NCBI GenBank assembly: GCA_016290665.1
Contig: JAEEUW010000005.1
Coordinates: 1 to 46,796, forward strand
DNA: 46,796 bases
From: Clostridiaceae bacterium
GTDB taxonomy: Bacteria; Bacillota; Clostridia; Oscillospirales; Acutalibacteraceae
Reading direction: 5' to 3'
In this document: positions 26,090 through 34,597 of the stretch, in pieces
Layout: each line of letters opens with the position of its first letter
Position numbering within the stretch: the first letter of the stretch is position 1
The notes under the pieces: generated by a model
Told to the model about the DNA's origin: nothing
The model's database searches: none
What the model saw: the letters and a program-made list of their open reading frames with translations, nothing else
Position numbers and translations under genes: made by a program

Positions 26090-26123
26090 ACTGGCACCTC
26101 ACTGGTTCAAAATTTACCAAAAT

Positions 26124-26152
26124 ATTATAGCACAGTCTAAACGGAAATACAA
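26124..26152 (-). promoter_or_regulatory. Promoter of the flavodiiron gene
   Basis: TTGTAT, a 17-bp spacer and TATAAT on the minus strand, ending about 35 bp upstream of the start codon. Confidence 0.72.
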
Positions 26153-26164
26153 TATCAAAAGCAG

Positions 26165-26202
26165 AAAAAAGGGGACCGATGCGCTTTGCATCAGCCCCTT
26201 TT
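26165..26202 (-). terminator. Terminator after the DUF4474 gene
   Basis: The stem pairs AAAAGGGG with CCCCTTTT and GATGC with GCATC around a small internal mismatch, followed on the minus strand by a T-run. It separates the DUF4474 gene from the flavodiiron promoter. Confidence 0.8.
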
Positions 26203-26220
26203 GCATGCTTCTGTTTGTTG

Positions 26221-27441
26221 TCAGAACACCGCGTGTACGGTCAGTCCGTCCATCGTGTAGGTCACGTCGTGGGCGCCGTGGTCGTCAATCGACTTGGCGA
26301 ACGCGTCCGCCATTTCCTGATCGGGGAACGTGATGGAAAACGCCATGGTCAGATCCTTCGGCTGATAGATCACCTTGGAAAGCTTGAATGCGCTCATCCA
26401 CCAGTGCATCATCGGTCCGCAGTGGAACAGCAGCGTGTCGCCGTGATAGAGCGACGCTTCCATCAGCATCAGCTCGTCGTCTCCCGCGGCGTTGTAGTGC
26501 GTGCCGATGCTGCCCTTCGGACGGTTATAGACGCCGACCTCCACGCCGTTCGTCACAAGGCCGTAGTTGCCCTTCCAGATCTGGATCATCCATTCCTTGC
26601 CGTGCGCTTCAAAATGAAAGCGTCGGGTGCTCATGTTGAACAAGGGCGTGCTGTTGGCCAAAAGATCATACAGCCGGTCAAAGCCCAGCGCGCGTTGCCA
26701 GGCATGCACCGCGCCGTAGATCAAAACGTCTTTGATGTTGAAATCAAAGCCGACGTCAATGAGCCCCTTGTCGGTCCAGCCGCGCACGTGCCCGGTCTTC
26801 TGGTTGATGAAGATGCCGGGGTGCATGCTTTCGCCGTCGCCGTCGTCATAGACAATGTCCATCATGACTTCAACTTCATCCGGGTCGTCGGCGGGGATCG
26901 CATAGAAGTTGACCGCGCGGATGACGCTGTAATAAACGCCGAGCAGATACAGCACATAGCCGACCCAGGTCAGGTTGCTGTCATAGGCCTTGTCGCGCAG
27001 GCGAAAGAACATTTCGCGCAGCTTGGTGGTGTTGACATGCAACACTTCTGCGCCGAACTCTGCGGGCGCGTTGAGGTCCGGCACGGAGCCGATCAGCTGC
27101 ACAAGGTCAAGACCCGATTCCCGCGCCACATAGTTGCAGACCTCGGTCAGCGTGTCGTCGATCGTTGTGTTCAAAAAGCGGTTTTCCGGTTTGTAAAGCG
27201 GGCGGCCCGAAAGGGCGCGCATGGTGTCGGCCAGCGGTTTTGCCTGCTTCACAAAGGTGTCTGTGGAAAACGAGGGCGCGCCGTGTTCTTCCACATAGGC
27301 CACGTAGTCGTGCAGCGAATGCAGATTTGCGGTGTCCGCTTCGCTGAACGACTGCTCGTTGCGGTTGCCGAAGAACGCCGGCAGCATGGTCTGCAAAAAC
27401 AGAAACGGAACCAGAAGGATCGAAATCCATTTTTCCAACAT
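26221..27441 (-). CDS. DUF4474 domain protein with N-terminal membrane segment
   Basis: A 406-residue protein of unknown function. The N-terminus (MLEKWISILLVPFLFLQTML) is a hydrophobic anchor or signal segment. The middle contains a second hydrophobic stretch, WVGYVLYLLGVYYSVIRAV. The C-terminal half, from about residue 215, has GWTDKGLIDVGFDFNIKDVL and HGKEWMIQIWKGNYGLVTNG, which I recognise as the DUF4474 pattern common in gut Clostridia. ATG 27441 is chosen over the TTG six bases upstream because GGGAG is well spaced only for the ATG. It has its own promoter and terminator, so it is probably monocistronic. Confidence 0.8.
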   Translation of the reverse strand: MLEKWISILLVPFLFLQTMLPAFFGNRNEQSFSEADTANLHSLHDYVAYVEEHGAPSFSTDTFVKQAKPLADTMRALSGRPLYKPENRFLNTTIDDTLTEVCNYVARESGLDLVQLIGSVPDLNAPAEFGAEVLHVNTTKLREMFFRLRDKAYDSNLTWVGYVLYLLGVYYSVIRAVNFYAIPADDPDEVEVMMDIVYDDGDGESMHPGIFINQKTGHVRGWTDKGLIDVGFDFNIKDVLIYGAVHAWQRALGFDRLYDLLANSTPLFNMSTRRFHFEAHGKEWMIQIWKGNYGLVTNGVEVGVYNRPKGSIGTHYNAAGDDELMLMEASLYHGDTLLFHCGPMMHWWMSAFKLSKVIYQPKDLTMAFSITFPDQEMADAFAKSIDDHGAHDVTYTMDGLTVHAVF

Positions 27442-27489
27442 GATCAAAGTCTCCCTTTCTTTGTTCCGGAAGAATCAGAGTAGGACAAT

Positions 27490-27518
27490 ACTATACCGCA
27501 AAAAGATGATTCTGTCAA
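27490..27518 (-). promoter_or_regulatory. Promoter of the DUF4474 gene
   Basis: TTGACA, a 17-bp spacer and TATAGT on the minus strand, about 50 bp upstream of the start and downstream of the small ORF. Confidence 0.85.
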
Positions 27519-27542
27519 GCAGCGGCAGGCTTTGTCTTTCGG

Positions 27543-27623
27543 TTACACCGGCGGCATCACGGGCAGCCAGACAAGCAGTCTGAAATACAGCGCTCTTAAA
27601 ATGTTGAGAATGGCGTCCAGCAT
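27543..27623 (-). CDS. Small hydrophobic ORF, 26 residues, unknown
   Basis: ATG with AAGGTG 6 nt upstream. The product begins MLDAILNILRALYFRLLVWL and ends in a Pro-rich VMPPV, so it could form one short membrane helix. It lies between cdsA (upstream, same strand, 53 bp away) and the DUF4474 gene. It may be a small membrane protein or chance. The good ribosome site and hydrophobic character favour a real gene, but there is no family match I can name. Confidence 0.4.
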   Translation of the reverse strand: MLDAILNILRALYFRLLVWLPVMPPV

Positions 27624-27676
27624 GGTTTCACCTTCTTTCTGTTTGGAAATCTATAACGTGTGGGTTGCTTGTATAA

Positions 27677-28510
27677 TCAAGCGACGTGCGGGAATACCGC
27701 GGCGCACAGCGGCAGCACGAACAGCACGCTGTCGAACCGGTCCAGCGCGCCGCCGTGCTCGGGCATCAGCGTGCCGAAATCCTTGATCCCCGCGCTGCGC
27801 TTGACGGCGGAAAACGTCAGGTCGCCCAGCGCGCCGAGCACGCCGCCGGCGGCCCCGAGCGCCGCAAACAGCCACAGGCTGACCGGGCGGCCGCACGCGC
27901 GCAGAATGAGCGCGTAGATCACCATGCCGAGCGCGCCGCCCGCCACGCCGCAGAAAAAGCCCTCCCAGGTCTTGTTGGGGCTGACGCGGGGGTTGAGCTT
28001 GTGCCTGCCGAAGGCCATGCCGCCCAGCAGCGCCAGAGAATCGGCGCTCCACGCGGCCACCAGCGGAGCCAGCATGGTGTGACGCCCGTCGGGCAGACGG
28101 CAGAGCACCAGAAACAGCGACAGCACCGCCGGCACGGCAAACGAAGCGAACACCGCCGCCGCGCCCTCCTGCGCCGTTGCCGCCCGGGGCGAAAACACGG
28201 CGGGCAAAAATGCCAGCGCCAGCGCGCCGAACATCCAGAACATCCAGCCGGACGCGGGCAGCTCATAGGCGAACGCCCAGACGACGCCGGCGGCCTGCAG
28301 AACGCTCAGCGCGATCAGATAGTTTTGCCGCACAAAGCCGGTCGCCTTTGTCAGCTCAAACGCCGAAAGCCCGGCCACCAGACTCAGAAACAGACAGACG
28401 CCCCACAGCGGCGCGCCGAGCAGCACAAAGCAGACGAGCGCCGAGCCGAACACGGCGACCAGCACCTTGACCAGCAGCGCTTTTTTTCGCGCGGGCTCTT
28501 TTTTCTGCAT
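27677..28510 (-). CDS. cdsA: Phosphatidate cytidylyltransferase
   Basis: Integral membrane enzyme that makes CDP-diacylglycerol from phosphatidic acid and CTP for phospholipid synthesis. The 277-residue product has about seven hydrophobic segments. It ends with the family signature SAVKRSAGIKDFGTLMPEHGGALDRFDS. SPNKTWEGFFCGVAGG, another typical stretch, lies before it. ATG 28510 is used instead of a TTG 15 bases upstream because TGGAG is properly spaced. It stands apart from its common neighbours uppS, dxr and rseP, and is divergent from a lipid kinase gene, so two phosphatidate-related genes are back to back. Confidence 0.93.
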   Translation of the reverse strand: MQKKEPARKKALLVKVLVAVFGSALVCFVLLGAPLWGVCLFLSLVAGLSAFELTKATGFVRQNYLIALSVLQAAGVVWAFAYELPASGWMFWMFGALALAFLPAVFSPRAATAQEGAAAVFASFAVPAVLSLFLVLCRLPDGRHTMLAPLVAAWSADSLALLGGMAFGRHKLNPRVSPNKTWEGFFCGVAGGALGMVIYALILRACGRPVSLWLFAALGAAGGVLGALGDLTFSAVKRSAGIKDFGTLMPEHGGALDRFDSVLFVLPLCAAVFPHVA

Positions 28511-28548
28511 AACAATCAACTCCAAAGCAACATTTTTGTCGAAATTTG

Positions 28549-28557
28549 TGGTATAAT
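28549..28557 (+). promoter_or_regulatory. Extended -10 promoter of the lipid kinase gene
   Basis: TGGTATAAT, a TGn-extended -10 with no good -35. It lies in the cdsA/lipid kinase divergent gap. Confidence 0.5.
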
Positions 28558-28680
28558 CAACGAATGAGAATCAGCGTGTAGAAAAAGAAACGATTGAGCA
28601 AATCATTGCCCATTCTCTTTTTGCGTTTTCCGATTATGATGATATCGGAAAGAAAAACAGGTGCGAAAGGACGGATGGCC

Positions 28681-29664
28681 ATGTCACAGATCCTTGATCT
28701 TCACAACCACGGAAAAACCCTTCTGATCTATAACCCGCGCGCCGGCAGAAGCGTCAAACGGCCCCCGCTTGCCGAAATCGTTGCGCGGCTGCAGCCCACG
28801 TTCGGCGAACTGGTGGTGCAGACCACTGCCCGCCCCGGCCACGCGGCCGAGCTGGCGCGGCAGTCCGGCCGGGATTACGATACCGTGATCTGCTGCGGCG
28901 GCGACGGTACGCTCAGCGAGGTCATCAACGGCCTTCTGGCGGCGGACGCCCACCCGAAGATCGGCTATATCCCGATGGGCTCCACCAACGACCTTGCCAA
29001 AAACATCGGCCTGCCGACGTCGCTCGACCGGGTAACCGAGGTGCTTTCGCACGGCCGGACCGTGCAGTATGACATCGGCCGGTTCAACGATCGCTACTTT
29101 ACCTATTTCGCTTCGTTCGGCCCCGGCGTCTCGGTGTCCTATTCCACGCCGCAGCGCATGAAGAATATGCTGGGCTATTCCGCCTATATGATCAACGGCT
29201 TCGTGCTCGGCGTCGTCCCGGCGCTGCGCGAAGTCAAGCCCAAGCATATTCGCGTGGAATACGACGGCAAGGTGCTGGAGGACGACTTCTATTTCGGCGC
29301 CGTGTCCAACGCCTACTCCGCCGCCGGCATCATCAAGTATAACGAGGACGACGTTTGCTTCAACGACGGCAAATTCGAAGTGATGCTGGTCCGCCGGCTG
29401 CACCATCCCGCGCAGCTGTTCTCCATGCTGCACAAGATCCGCCGGCGCGATTACGACGGAGAAACGCTGCTGTATCTGCATGCGTCCAGGCTGCGCTTTA
29501 CGTTCTCGTCGCCGGTCAAGTGGACGCTGGACGGCGAATGCAGCGGCGACGTGCAGGACGTTTCCATTGAGGTGCTGCCCGGCGCGGTGCGCCTTTGCAG
29601 CGAGGGCAACAGGGGATTCCGCGTCAATTCTGCGCAACAAGATCCGGCGCAAGCACAGCGGTGA
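28681..29664 (+). CDS. Diacylglycerol/lipid kinase (DagK/YegS-type)
   Basis: A 327-residue soluble lipid kinase of the diacylglycerol kinase catalytic family. LLIYNPRAGR lies near the N-terminus, CGGDGTLSEVINGLL at about 72-86 is the nucleotide-binding signature, and GYIPMGSTNDLAKNIGLP follows. In Firmicutes such DgkB enzymes phosphorylate diacylglycerol released by lipoteichoic acid synthesis (family knowledge). The second of two in-frame ATGs is used because AAAGGA is 9 nt before it. The 3' end overlaps the convergent TetR gene by 41 bp. Confidence 0.9.
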   Translation: MSQILDLHNHGKTLLIYNPRAGRSVKRPPLAEIVARLQPTFGELVVQTTARPGHAAELARQSGRDYDTVICCGGDGTLSEVINGLLAADAHPKIGYIPMGSTNDLAKNIGLPTSLDRVTEVLSHGRTVQYDIGRFNDRYFTYFASFGPGVSVSYSTPQRMKNMLGYSAYMINGFVLGVVPALREVKPKHIRVEYDGKVLEDDFYFGAVSNAYSAAGIIKYNEDDVCFNDGKFEVMLVRRLHHPAQLFSMLHKIRRRDYDGETLLYLHASRLRFTFSSPVKWTLDGECSGDVQDVSIEVLPGAVRLCSEGNRGFRVNSAQQDPAQAQR

Positions 29665-30220
29665 CCCCGTAGAACGACAGGCGGCTCACCAGCTGCGTCA
29701 GATCCTCGATGGGCATCTGGCGGTTCGAACGGAACCAGTACTGATAAACGCTCATCAGGCCCGCAAAGATATAGTGGGCCAGAATCTCCGTTTCCTCTTC
29801 CGAAAGCGTCAGATGCAGCTGCAGCGAATCCAGCGCGTGGGCCTTGAGGGTGGAAAACAGCTTTTCCTTCAGACTGCTGTTGCCGGTCATGCAAAGCAGG
29901 CAGCCGTAAAGCTCCTGATCGTCCTGCAGCAGCTGCGTCAGCCGCTGGAAGACTGGCGCGGGGTCGCGCAGGTCGATCAGCGTTGCCGTCTGATACAGCG
30001 ATTCGTCAAACGCCTGCACCAGACTGTTTTCAATCTCGTCCATGACCTCGTGGATCCCGCGGTAGTAGTTATAGAACGTCTTGCGGTTGATGTCCGCTTT
30101 GTCGGCGATCTCCTTCACCGTGATCTGGTTGATGTCCTGCGTTGCAAGCAGCGCGGCGAACGCGTTGCGGATGGCTTTTTTGGTCTTGCGCACCCGGCGG
30201 TCTTCGGTTCCGGCAGGCAT
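29624..30220 (-). CDS. TetR-family transcriptional regulator
   Basis: A 198-residue one-component regulator. The N-terminal helix-turn-helix is clear: RKTKKAIRNAFAALLATQDINQITVKEIADKADINRKTFYNYYRGIHEVMDEIE. The remainder is the ligand-binding and dimer domain (IFAGLMSVYQYWFRSNRQMP is typical of the C-terminal family near YfiR/DhaS-type regulators). GGGGTG precedes the ATG. An A/T-rich -10-like TATAAT and the palindrome CACATGTG (about 30262-30269) lie just upstream and could be an autoregulatory site. The target is unknown; the overlapping lipid kinase is one candidate. Confidence 0.9.
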   Translation of the reverse strand: MPAGTEDRRVRKTKKAIRNAFAALLATQDINQITVKEIADKADINRKTFYNYYRGIHEVMDEIENSLVQAFDESLYQTATLIDLRDPAPVFQRLTQLLQDDQELYGCLLCMTGNSSLKEKLFSTLKAHALDSLQLHLTLSEEETEILAHYIFAGLMSVYQYWFRSNRQMPIEDLTQLVSRLSFYGVTAVLAPDLVAQN

Positions 30221-30366
30221 ACATACACCCCGTTTCGCTTTTCTTTGCCCTCATTATAATACACATGTGAGGAAAAATCTACAGATTTACCGTTGTGTCT
30301 TTGTGACGGAATTATGAATCGGCCCGTTTGTTCGGGCGGCCGCCCGCGCCCTGCGCCGCGCCGTTC

Positions 30367-30395
30367 TTGACAAGCGGGCCGGTTTTCTGTATAAT
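30367..30395 (+). promoter_or_regulatory. Promoter of rnpB
   Basis: Consensus TTGACA and TATAAT with a 17-bp spacer. The predicted start falls at about 30402, exactly at the P1 stem of RNase P RNA. Confidence 0.93.
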
Positions 30396-30401
30396 ACACC
30401 C

Positions 30402-30737
30402 AGAGTGGATCGGGCAGTCGCGGGTCGCAAGACACGAGGAAAGTCCGAGCTCCATACAGCAGGGTAACGGCTAACGGCCGCCGAGGGTGACCTTAGGGAA
30501 AGTGCAACAGAAAGAAACCGCCGCTTTTGCGGCAAGGATGGAAAGGCGAGGTAAGAGCTCACCGGCGCGCAGGAGACTGCGCGGCCATGTAAACCCTACC
30601 CGGAGCAACACCGACCGGATGCAGCAATGCGCGTTCGCTGGACGTATATCCAAAGGGTGGCTTGAGCCTGTCGGCAACGGCAGGCCTAGACAGATGATTG
30701 CCTTCAATGACAGAACTCGGCTTACAGATCCACTCTC
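30402..30737 (+). ncRNA. rnpB: RNase P RNA (class A)
   Basis: Catalytic RNA that trims the 5' leader of tRNA precursors. The conserved 5' core GAGGAAAGTCCGAGCTCC is at about 30438, and the 3' core ACAGAACTCGGCTTACAG is at about 30711. The P1 helix is formed by AGAGTGGATC (30402-30411) and GATCCACTCT (30727-30736). The internal stretch with GGTAAGAGCTCACC and GTAAACCC fits P7-P11, and the order of conserved regions is that of bacterial class A. Length is about 335 nt. It has a consensus promoter and a GC-rich terminator. Open frames across it are shadows. Confidence 0.97.
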
Positions 30738-30741
30738 TTTT

Positions 30742-30762
30742 CCGCCCGCGGGCGGTTTTTCT
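30742..30762 (+). terminator. Terminator of rnpB
   Basis: CCGCCCGCGGGCGG, a self-complementary GC-rich stem, followed by TTTTTCT. Confidence 0.85.
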
Positions 30763-30791
30763 CTGTCAAAGCGCCGTGCGGTGCATAGAAT
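30763..30791 (+). promoter_or_regulatory. Weak promoter before the small membrane protein and recD2
   Basis: CTGTCA, a 17-bp spacer and TAGAAT immediately after the rnpB terminator. The -35 match is modest. Confidence 0.4.
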
Positions 30792-30808
30792 GGCATGAGG
30801 TGAATCCC

Positions 30809-31165
30809 ATGCTGTATGCGCTTTTGCTCACGCTTTCGCTGTCGCTCGGCCTGCTGCTGCTGTCGTCGCTTTGCCGCGTGCTGCTGCACGCCCGTGCGGT
30901 GCGGCGGTTCGGGCTCGGCGCCACCGTGCTGGTCGGGCTGCCCGGCGATGCGCAGCTTCCGCAGCGGGCCGCCGCTGCGCTGGCTCAGACGCAGCTTTGC
31001 CATCTGGAGCGGACCGGCGACGTTGTCGTGCTGGACTGCGGGCTTTCGCCGCAGACGGCCGACGCCTGCCGCGCGCTGCTTTGCGGCCGCGTCCGCTTCG
31101 TGCAGCCGCAGGACCTTGCGGGCTGTCTGACGGCGTTTGAAGAAACGAAACATCAATCGAAATGA
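30809..31165 (+). CDS. Small membrane-anchored protein, unknown
   Basis: A 118-residue protein I do not recognise. Residues 1 to about 25 (MLYALLLTLSLSLGLLLLSS) form one transmembrane helix. The rest is a soluble domain with short beta-like stretches: FGLGATVLVGLPG, GDVVVLDCGLSP, RVRFVQPQDL. GAGGTG precedes the ATG with good spacing. It lies between rnpB and recD2 and ends 16 bp before recD2, so the two are probably co-transcribed. Function is unknown. Confidence 0.65.
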   Translation: MLYALLLTLSLSLGLLLLSSLCRVLLHARAVRRFGLGATVLVGLPGDAQLPQRAAAALAQTQLCHLERTGDVVVLDCGLSPQTADACRALLCGRVRFVQPQDLAGCLTAFEETKHQSK

Positions 31166-31181
31166 ATTGCAGAGGCATTCC

Positions 31182-33416
31182 ATGGAAGAATCGCAAACCA
31201 TGATCACCGGCGTTGTGGAGGGTGTCATTTACCGCAACCCGGAAAACGGCTACAGCGTGCTCGACGTCAGCAGCGAGGGGAAGCTCCTCACGGCGGTCGG
31301 GCTGCTTGCCGTGGCGGAGCCCGGCGAAGAGCTGCAGATGCGCGGCCGGTGGGTCAAGCATCCGACGTTCGGCAGCCAGTTCAAGGTGGAGGCCTTTGAG
31401 CGCAGAACGCCCAAAAGCGCCGCCGACATGCTGCGCTATCTTTCGGGCGGCACGATCAAGGGCATCGGCCCCGCAACGGCGCGCAAGATCGTGGACCGCT
31501 TCGGCGACAAAACCTTTGAGGTGCTGGAAACCCAGCCCGACCGGCTGGCAGAGATCAAGGGCATTTCCCGGGAAAAAGCAGACGAGATGAGCGACGCGTT
31601 CCGCAAGCAGTTTGCCGTGCGCGAAATCATGATCTATCTGGAAAAATACGGCATGACGCCGTCGGAGTGCCTGAACACCTACAAGGCGTTCGGCGCCGCT
31701 TGCATCGAGCGCGTGACGGAGAATCCCTACCGCCTGTGCACGGCGAAGATCGGAATCTCCTTCAACCGCGCCGACGAGATTGCGCAGCAGCTGAACCCCT
31801 CGGTGGACCCGCGCTGCCGCGCCCGCGCCGGAATTCTTCATATCATCAGCCATAACCTGCAGAACGGCCACACCTGCCTCCCGCGCGAAAAGCTTCCCGC
31901 ACCGGCCGGCGCGCTGCTCGGCCTGGAGGAAGCCGAGGTGCAAAGCGTGATCGACGACCTGCTCGAAGACAGGGAGCTGGTGCAGGAGCCGATCGGCGGC
32001 CGCGACTTTCTGTTCCTGCCGGCGCTCTATCTTGCCGAAAAGAACATTGCCGACCGGATGCGCGTCATGCTGCGGTTTCCGCCGCCGAAGGGGAGACCCG
32101 TGGAAAGCGATCTGGACGAGATCGAACAGGCGCAGGGCATCCGCTTTGAAGAAAAACAGCGTCAGGCGATCCTGACGGCGGTCAAGCAGGGCCTGCTGGT
32201 GCTGACCGGCGGCCCCGGTACCGGAAAGACCACCACGCTCAACGGCATTCTTGCGCTGTATGAAAAACGCAAACTCCGCGTGTTGCTGGCCGCGCCGACG
32301 GGCCGCGCCGCCAAGCGCATGAGCGAGGTGACGGGCCGCGAGGCCAAAACGCTCCACCGCCTGCTGGAGGTGCAGTTCGGCGACAACGACCGCCAGACCT
32401 TCGCGCGCAATATGGAGCATCCGCTGGAGGCCGACGCCGTGATCGTGGACGAGCTGTCCATGGTGGACGTGCAGCTGTTCTGGAGCCTGCTCGACGCGCT
32501 GCCGCTCGGCTGCCGGCTCATTATGGTCGGCGACAGCGACCAGCTGCCGCCCGTGGGCGCGGGCAACGTGCTGCAGGACGTCATCGCGTCCGGTCTGCTG
32601 CCCGTGGTGGCGCTGACCCAGGTGTTCCGCCAGGCCATGGAAAGCCTGATCGTGACCAACGCGCACCGCATCGTCAGCGGGGAATATCCCGTGCTGGATG
32701 CAAAAGACCGCGATTTCTTTTTCCTGCAGCGCGACACGGTGTCTGCCGCGGCGTCCACGCTCGTGGAGCTTTATGCCAACCGCCTGCCGAAGGCCTACGG
32801 CTACGACCCGATCAACGATATCCAGATCATCTGTCCCTCCCGCAAGGGCGAATCGGGCACCGTCAGCCTCAACAACGCGCTGCAAAGCATCCTGAATCCG
32901 CCGGCGGACGGCAAGGACGAGGTGCAGGCGGCCGGGCGGGTGTTCCGCGTGGGCGACAAGGTGATGCAGACCAAGAACAACTACGACATTCTCTGGACCA
33001 GGGACGGCCGGACGGGGGAGGGTGTGTTCAACGGCGACATCGGCGTGATCGAGGCCGTGAACCCGACGGCCAACCTTTGCAAGGTGCGCTTCGACGACAA
33101 AACGGCGCTCTATCCGTTTGAGCATATCCGGGAGCTGGAGCACGCCTATGCCGTGACCGTGCACAAAAGTCAGGGCTGCGAGTTCGAAGCGGTGCTGATG
33201 CCGGCCGTCGGCGTGGTGCCGCAGCTTTGCTACCGCAACCTGCTGTATACCGCGGTGACGCGGGCTAAGACGCGGATGATCGTGGTCGGGTCCCGCGCCA
33301 CGATTGAGGCGATGGTGGACAATGACAAAAAAACGCGCCGCTATTCCGCGCTGTGCCATTTTCTGACAAAGGACGACGGCGGGCCGGCGCTTGACAAATC
33401 CGAACCGGAACGATAG
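31182..33416 (+). CDS. recD2: RecD2-type ATP-dependent DNA helicase
   Basis: Superfamily 1B 5'-3' helicase found outside RecBCD, involved in DNA repair and replication fork upkeep. The 744-residue protein has an N-terminal OB-like region and helix-hairpin-helix repeats (GGTIKGIGPATARKIVDRFG, LAEIKGISREKADEM). Walker A GGPGTGKTT is at about 343-351, Walker B VIVDELSMVD, motif III VGDSDQLPPVGAG, QVFRQA, and a late YAVTVHKSQGCEF plus LLYTAVTRAKT. The start is ATG 31182 with AGAGG upstream; a longer frame overlapping the previous gene is rejected. The mreB promoter is embedded in its last codons. Confidence 0.95.
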   Translation: MEESQTMITGVVEGVIYRNPENGYSVLDVSSEGKLLTAVGLLAVAEPGEELQMRGRWVKHPTFGSQFKVEAFERRTPKSAADMLRYLSGGTIKGIGPATARKIVDRFGDKTFEVLETQPDRLAEIKGISREKADEMSDAFRKQFAVREIMIYLEKYGMTPSECLNTYKAFGAACIERVTENPYRLCTAKIGISFNRADEIAQQLNPSVDPRCRARAGILHIISHNLQNGHTCLPREKLPAPAGALLGLEEAEVQSVIDDLLEDRELVQEPIGGRDFLFLPALYLAEKNIADRMRVMLRFPPPKGRPVESDLDEIEQAQGIRFEEKQRQAILTAVKQGLLVLTGGPGTGKTTTLNGILALYEKRKLRVLLAAPTGRAAKRMSEVTGREAKTLHRLLEVQFGDNDRQTFARNMEHPLEADAVIVDELSMVDVQLFWSLLDALPLGCRLIMVGDSDQLPPVGAGNVLQDVIASGLLPVVALTQVFRQAMESLIVTNAHRIVSGEYPVLDAKDRDFFFLQRDTVSAAASTLVELYANRLPKAYGYDPINDIQIICPSRKGESGTVSLNNALQSILNPPADGKDEVQAAGRVFRVGDKVMQTKNNYDILWTRDGRTGEGVFNGDIGVIEAVNPTANLCKVRFDDKTALYPFEHIRELEHAYAVTVHKSQGCEFEAVLMPAVGVVPQLCYRNLLYTAVTRAKTRMIVVGSRATIEAMVDNDKKTRRYSALCHFLTKDDGGPALDKSEPER

Positions 33417-33419
33417 AAT
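33391..33419 (+). promoter_or_regulatory. Promoter of the mreB homologue, inside the recD2 3' end
   Basis: TTGACA, a 17-bp spacer and TAGAAT. The -35 and spacer lie within recD2 coding sequence. Confidence 0.75.
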
Positions 33420-33455
33420 AGAGCAGAAGAAACCAAAACGAACGGAGGTGCGCCT

Positions 33456-34481
33456 ATGCTCGGCATGCAGATCGGGGTCGATCTCGGCTCGTCCTGTATC
33501 ACGGCCTATGCCAGAGGCAAGGGGATTGTTCTTTGCGAAGCGAACGCGATCGCCTGCGACAGCCGCTCCGGCGACGTGCTGGCCGTGGGCAACGAAGCGT
33601 TGGCCATGCTGGACCGGACGCCGGATTCGGTCACGCTGAAAACGCCGATGCGCGGCGGCGTCATCTCCGATTTTTCCGTGCAGTGCGACATTCTGACCGC
33701 GCTGCTGGATCGCGTCTGCAAAAACGCCGTGCTGCGGCCGAATCTGATCGTCAGCGCTCCCAGCGGGCTGAGCGCGCTGGAGCGGCGCACGATCCTGCAG
33801 GCGGCCTGCGCCTGCGGCGCCGCGCGTGTCTCCGTTCTGGAAGATCCCATCGCGTCCGCGCTGGGCGCCGGCGTTTCCATTGAAGCGCCCCGCGGCGTCC
33901 TGGTGATCGACATCGGCGCGGGAACCACGGATATCGCCGTCATCACCATGGGCACCGTCGCCTACTGCAGAAGTCTGCCCCTGGCCGGCGACGACTTCGA
34001 TCAGGCAATCGTCCGCTTTCTGCGCCGTACCCGCGGCGTGGAGATCGGTCTGCCGACGGCAAAGCGGCTCAAGCACACGATCGGCTGCGCCGCGCCGCGC
34101 GAAGAGGAGTTTGAGGCGGCCGCCAACGGCAAGGACGCCGTGCGGCAGATGCCGCTGCAGTTCAGCGTGACCAGCACCGAGCTGTGCGAAGCGCTCAGGG
34201 ACGGCGTGGAGGCCATCGCCGACGCCGTGCTCGCGGTGCTCGAGGAGGTGCCGCCGGAGCTGTTTGCCGATATCTGCGAAGGCGGCGTCACACTTTGCGG
34301 CGGTTCGGCAAAGCTCTATGGGCTGGATACCGCGCTGGCCGAAAAGCTGCACCTGCCGGTGCGCGTGGCGCCCGACGGCGAGCACTGCGCCGCCAAGGGC
34401 GCGGGCTATGCGCTGCAGCACATGAAACAGCTGGAGGATCACGGCTTTTCCTTCCGGCTCAAGGAACGGAATATCAGCTGA
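33456..34481 (+). CDS. mreB: MreB-type rod shape-determining actin homologue
   Basis: A 341-residue actin-fold protein that would form membrane-associated filaments guiding sidewall synthesis. It shows the phosphate-1 loop IGVDLGSSCITAYARG, LKTPMRGGVISDF, VSAPSGLSALERRTI, the phosphate-2 loop VLVIDIGAGTTDIAVI and the adenosine site VTLCGGSAKLYGLD. Length fits MreB/Mbl. AACGGAGGTG precedes the ATG. It lacks mreC/mreD neighbours, so it may be an Mbl/MreBH-like paralogue. A hairpin terminator follows. Confidence 0.9.
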   Translation: MLGMQIGVDLGSSCITAYARGKGIVLCEANAIACDSRSGDVLAVGNEALAMLDRTPDSVTLKTPMRGGVISDFSVQCDILTALLDRVCKNAVLRPNLIVSAPSGLSALERRTILQAACACGAARVSVLEDPIASALGAGVSIEAPRGVLVIDIGAGTTDIAVITMGTVAYCRSLPLAGDDFDQAIVRFLRRTRGVEIGLPTAKRLKHTIGCAAPREEEFEAAANGKDAVRQMPLQFSVTSTELCEALRDGVEAIADAVLAVLEEVPPELFADICEGGVTLCGGSAKLYGLDTALAEKLHLPVRVAPDGEHCAAKGAGYALQHMKQLEDHGFSFRLKERNIS

Positions 34482-34492
34482 ATCGGGCTTTT

Positions 34493-34518
34493 TGCTGCGC
34501 ACTGCGCAGCATTTTTTT
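34493..34518 (+). terminator. Terminator after mreB
   Basis: TGCTGCGC, ACT loop, GCGCAGCA, then seven Ts. Confidence 0.88.
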
Positions 34519-34532
34519 GTGAAAAATGTCCT

Positions 34533-34561
34533 TTGCGCGCGCTTTTCCTTTCTGCTATAAT
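34533..34561 (+). promoter_or_regulatory. Promoter of the CarD-like gene
   Basis: TTGCGC, a 17-bp spacer and TATAAT with a TGC extension. Confidence 0.65.
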
Positions 34562-34597
34562 AGAAGCAGAAAACAAAGAGAAACGAAGGGAAAAGCA

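Noticed and set aside
30487-30798. Small open frames across the RNase P RNA
   Set aside because: The region is explained by rnpB with its own promoter, P1 stem and terminator.
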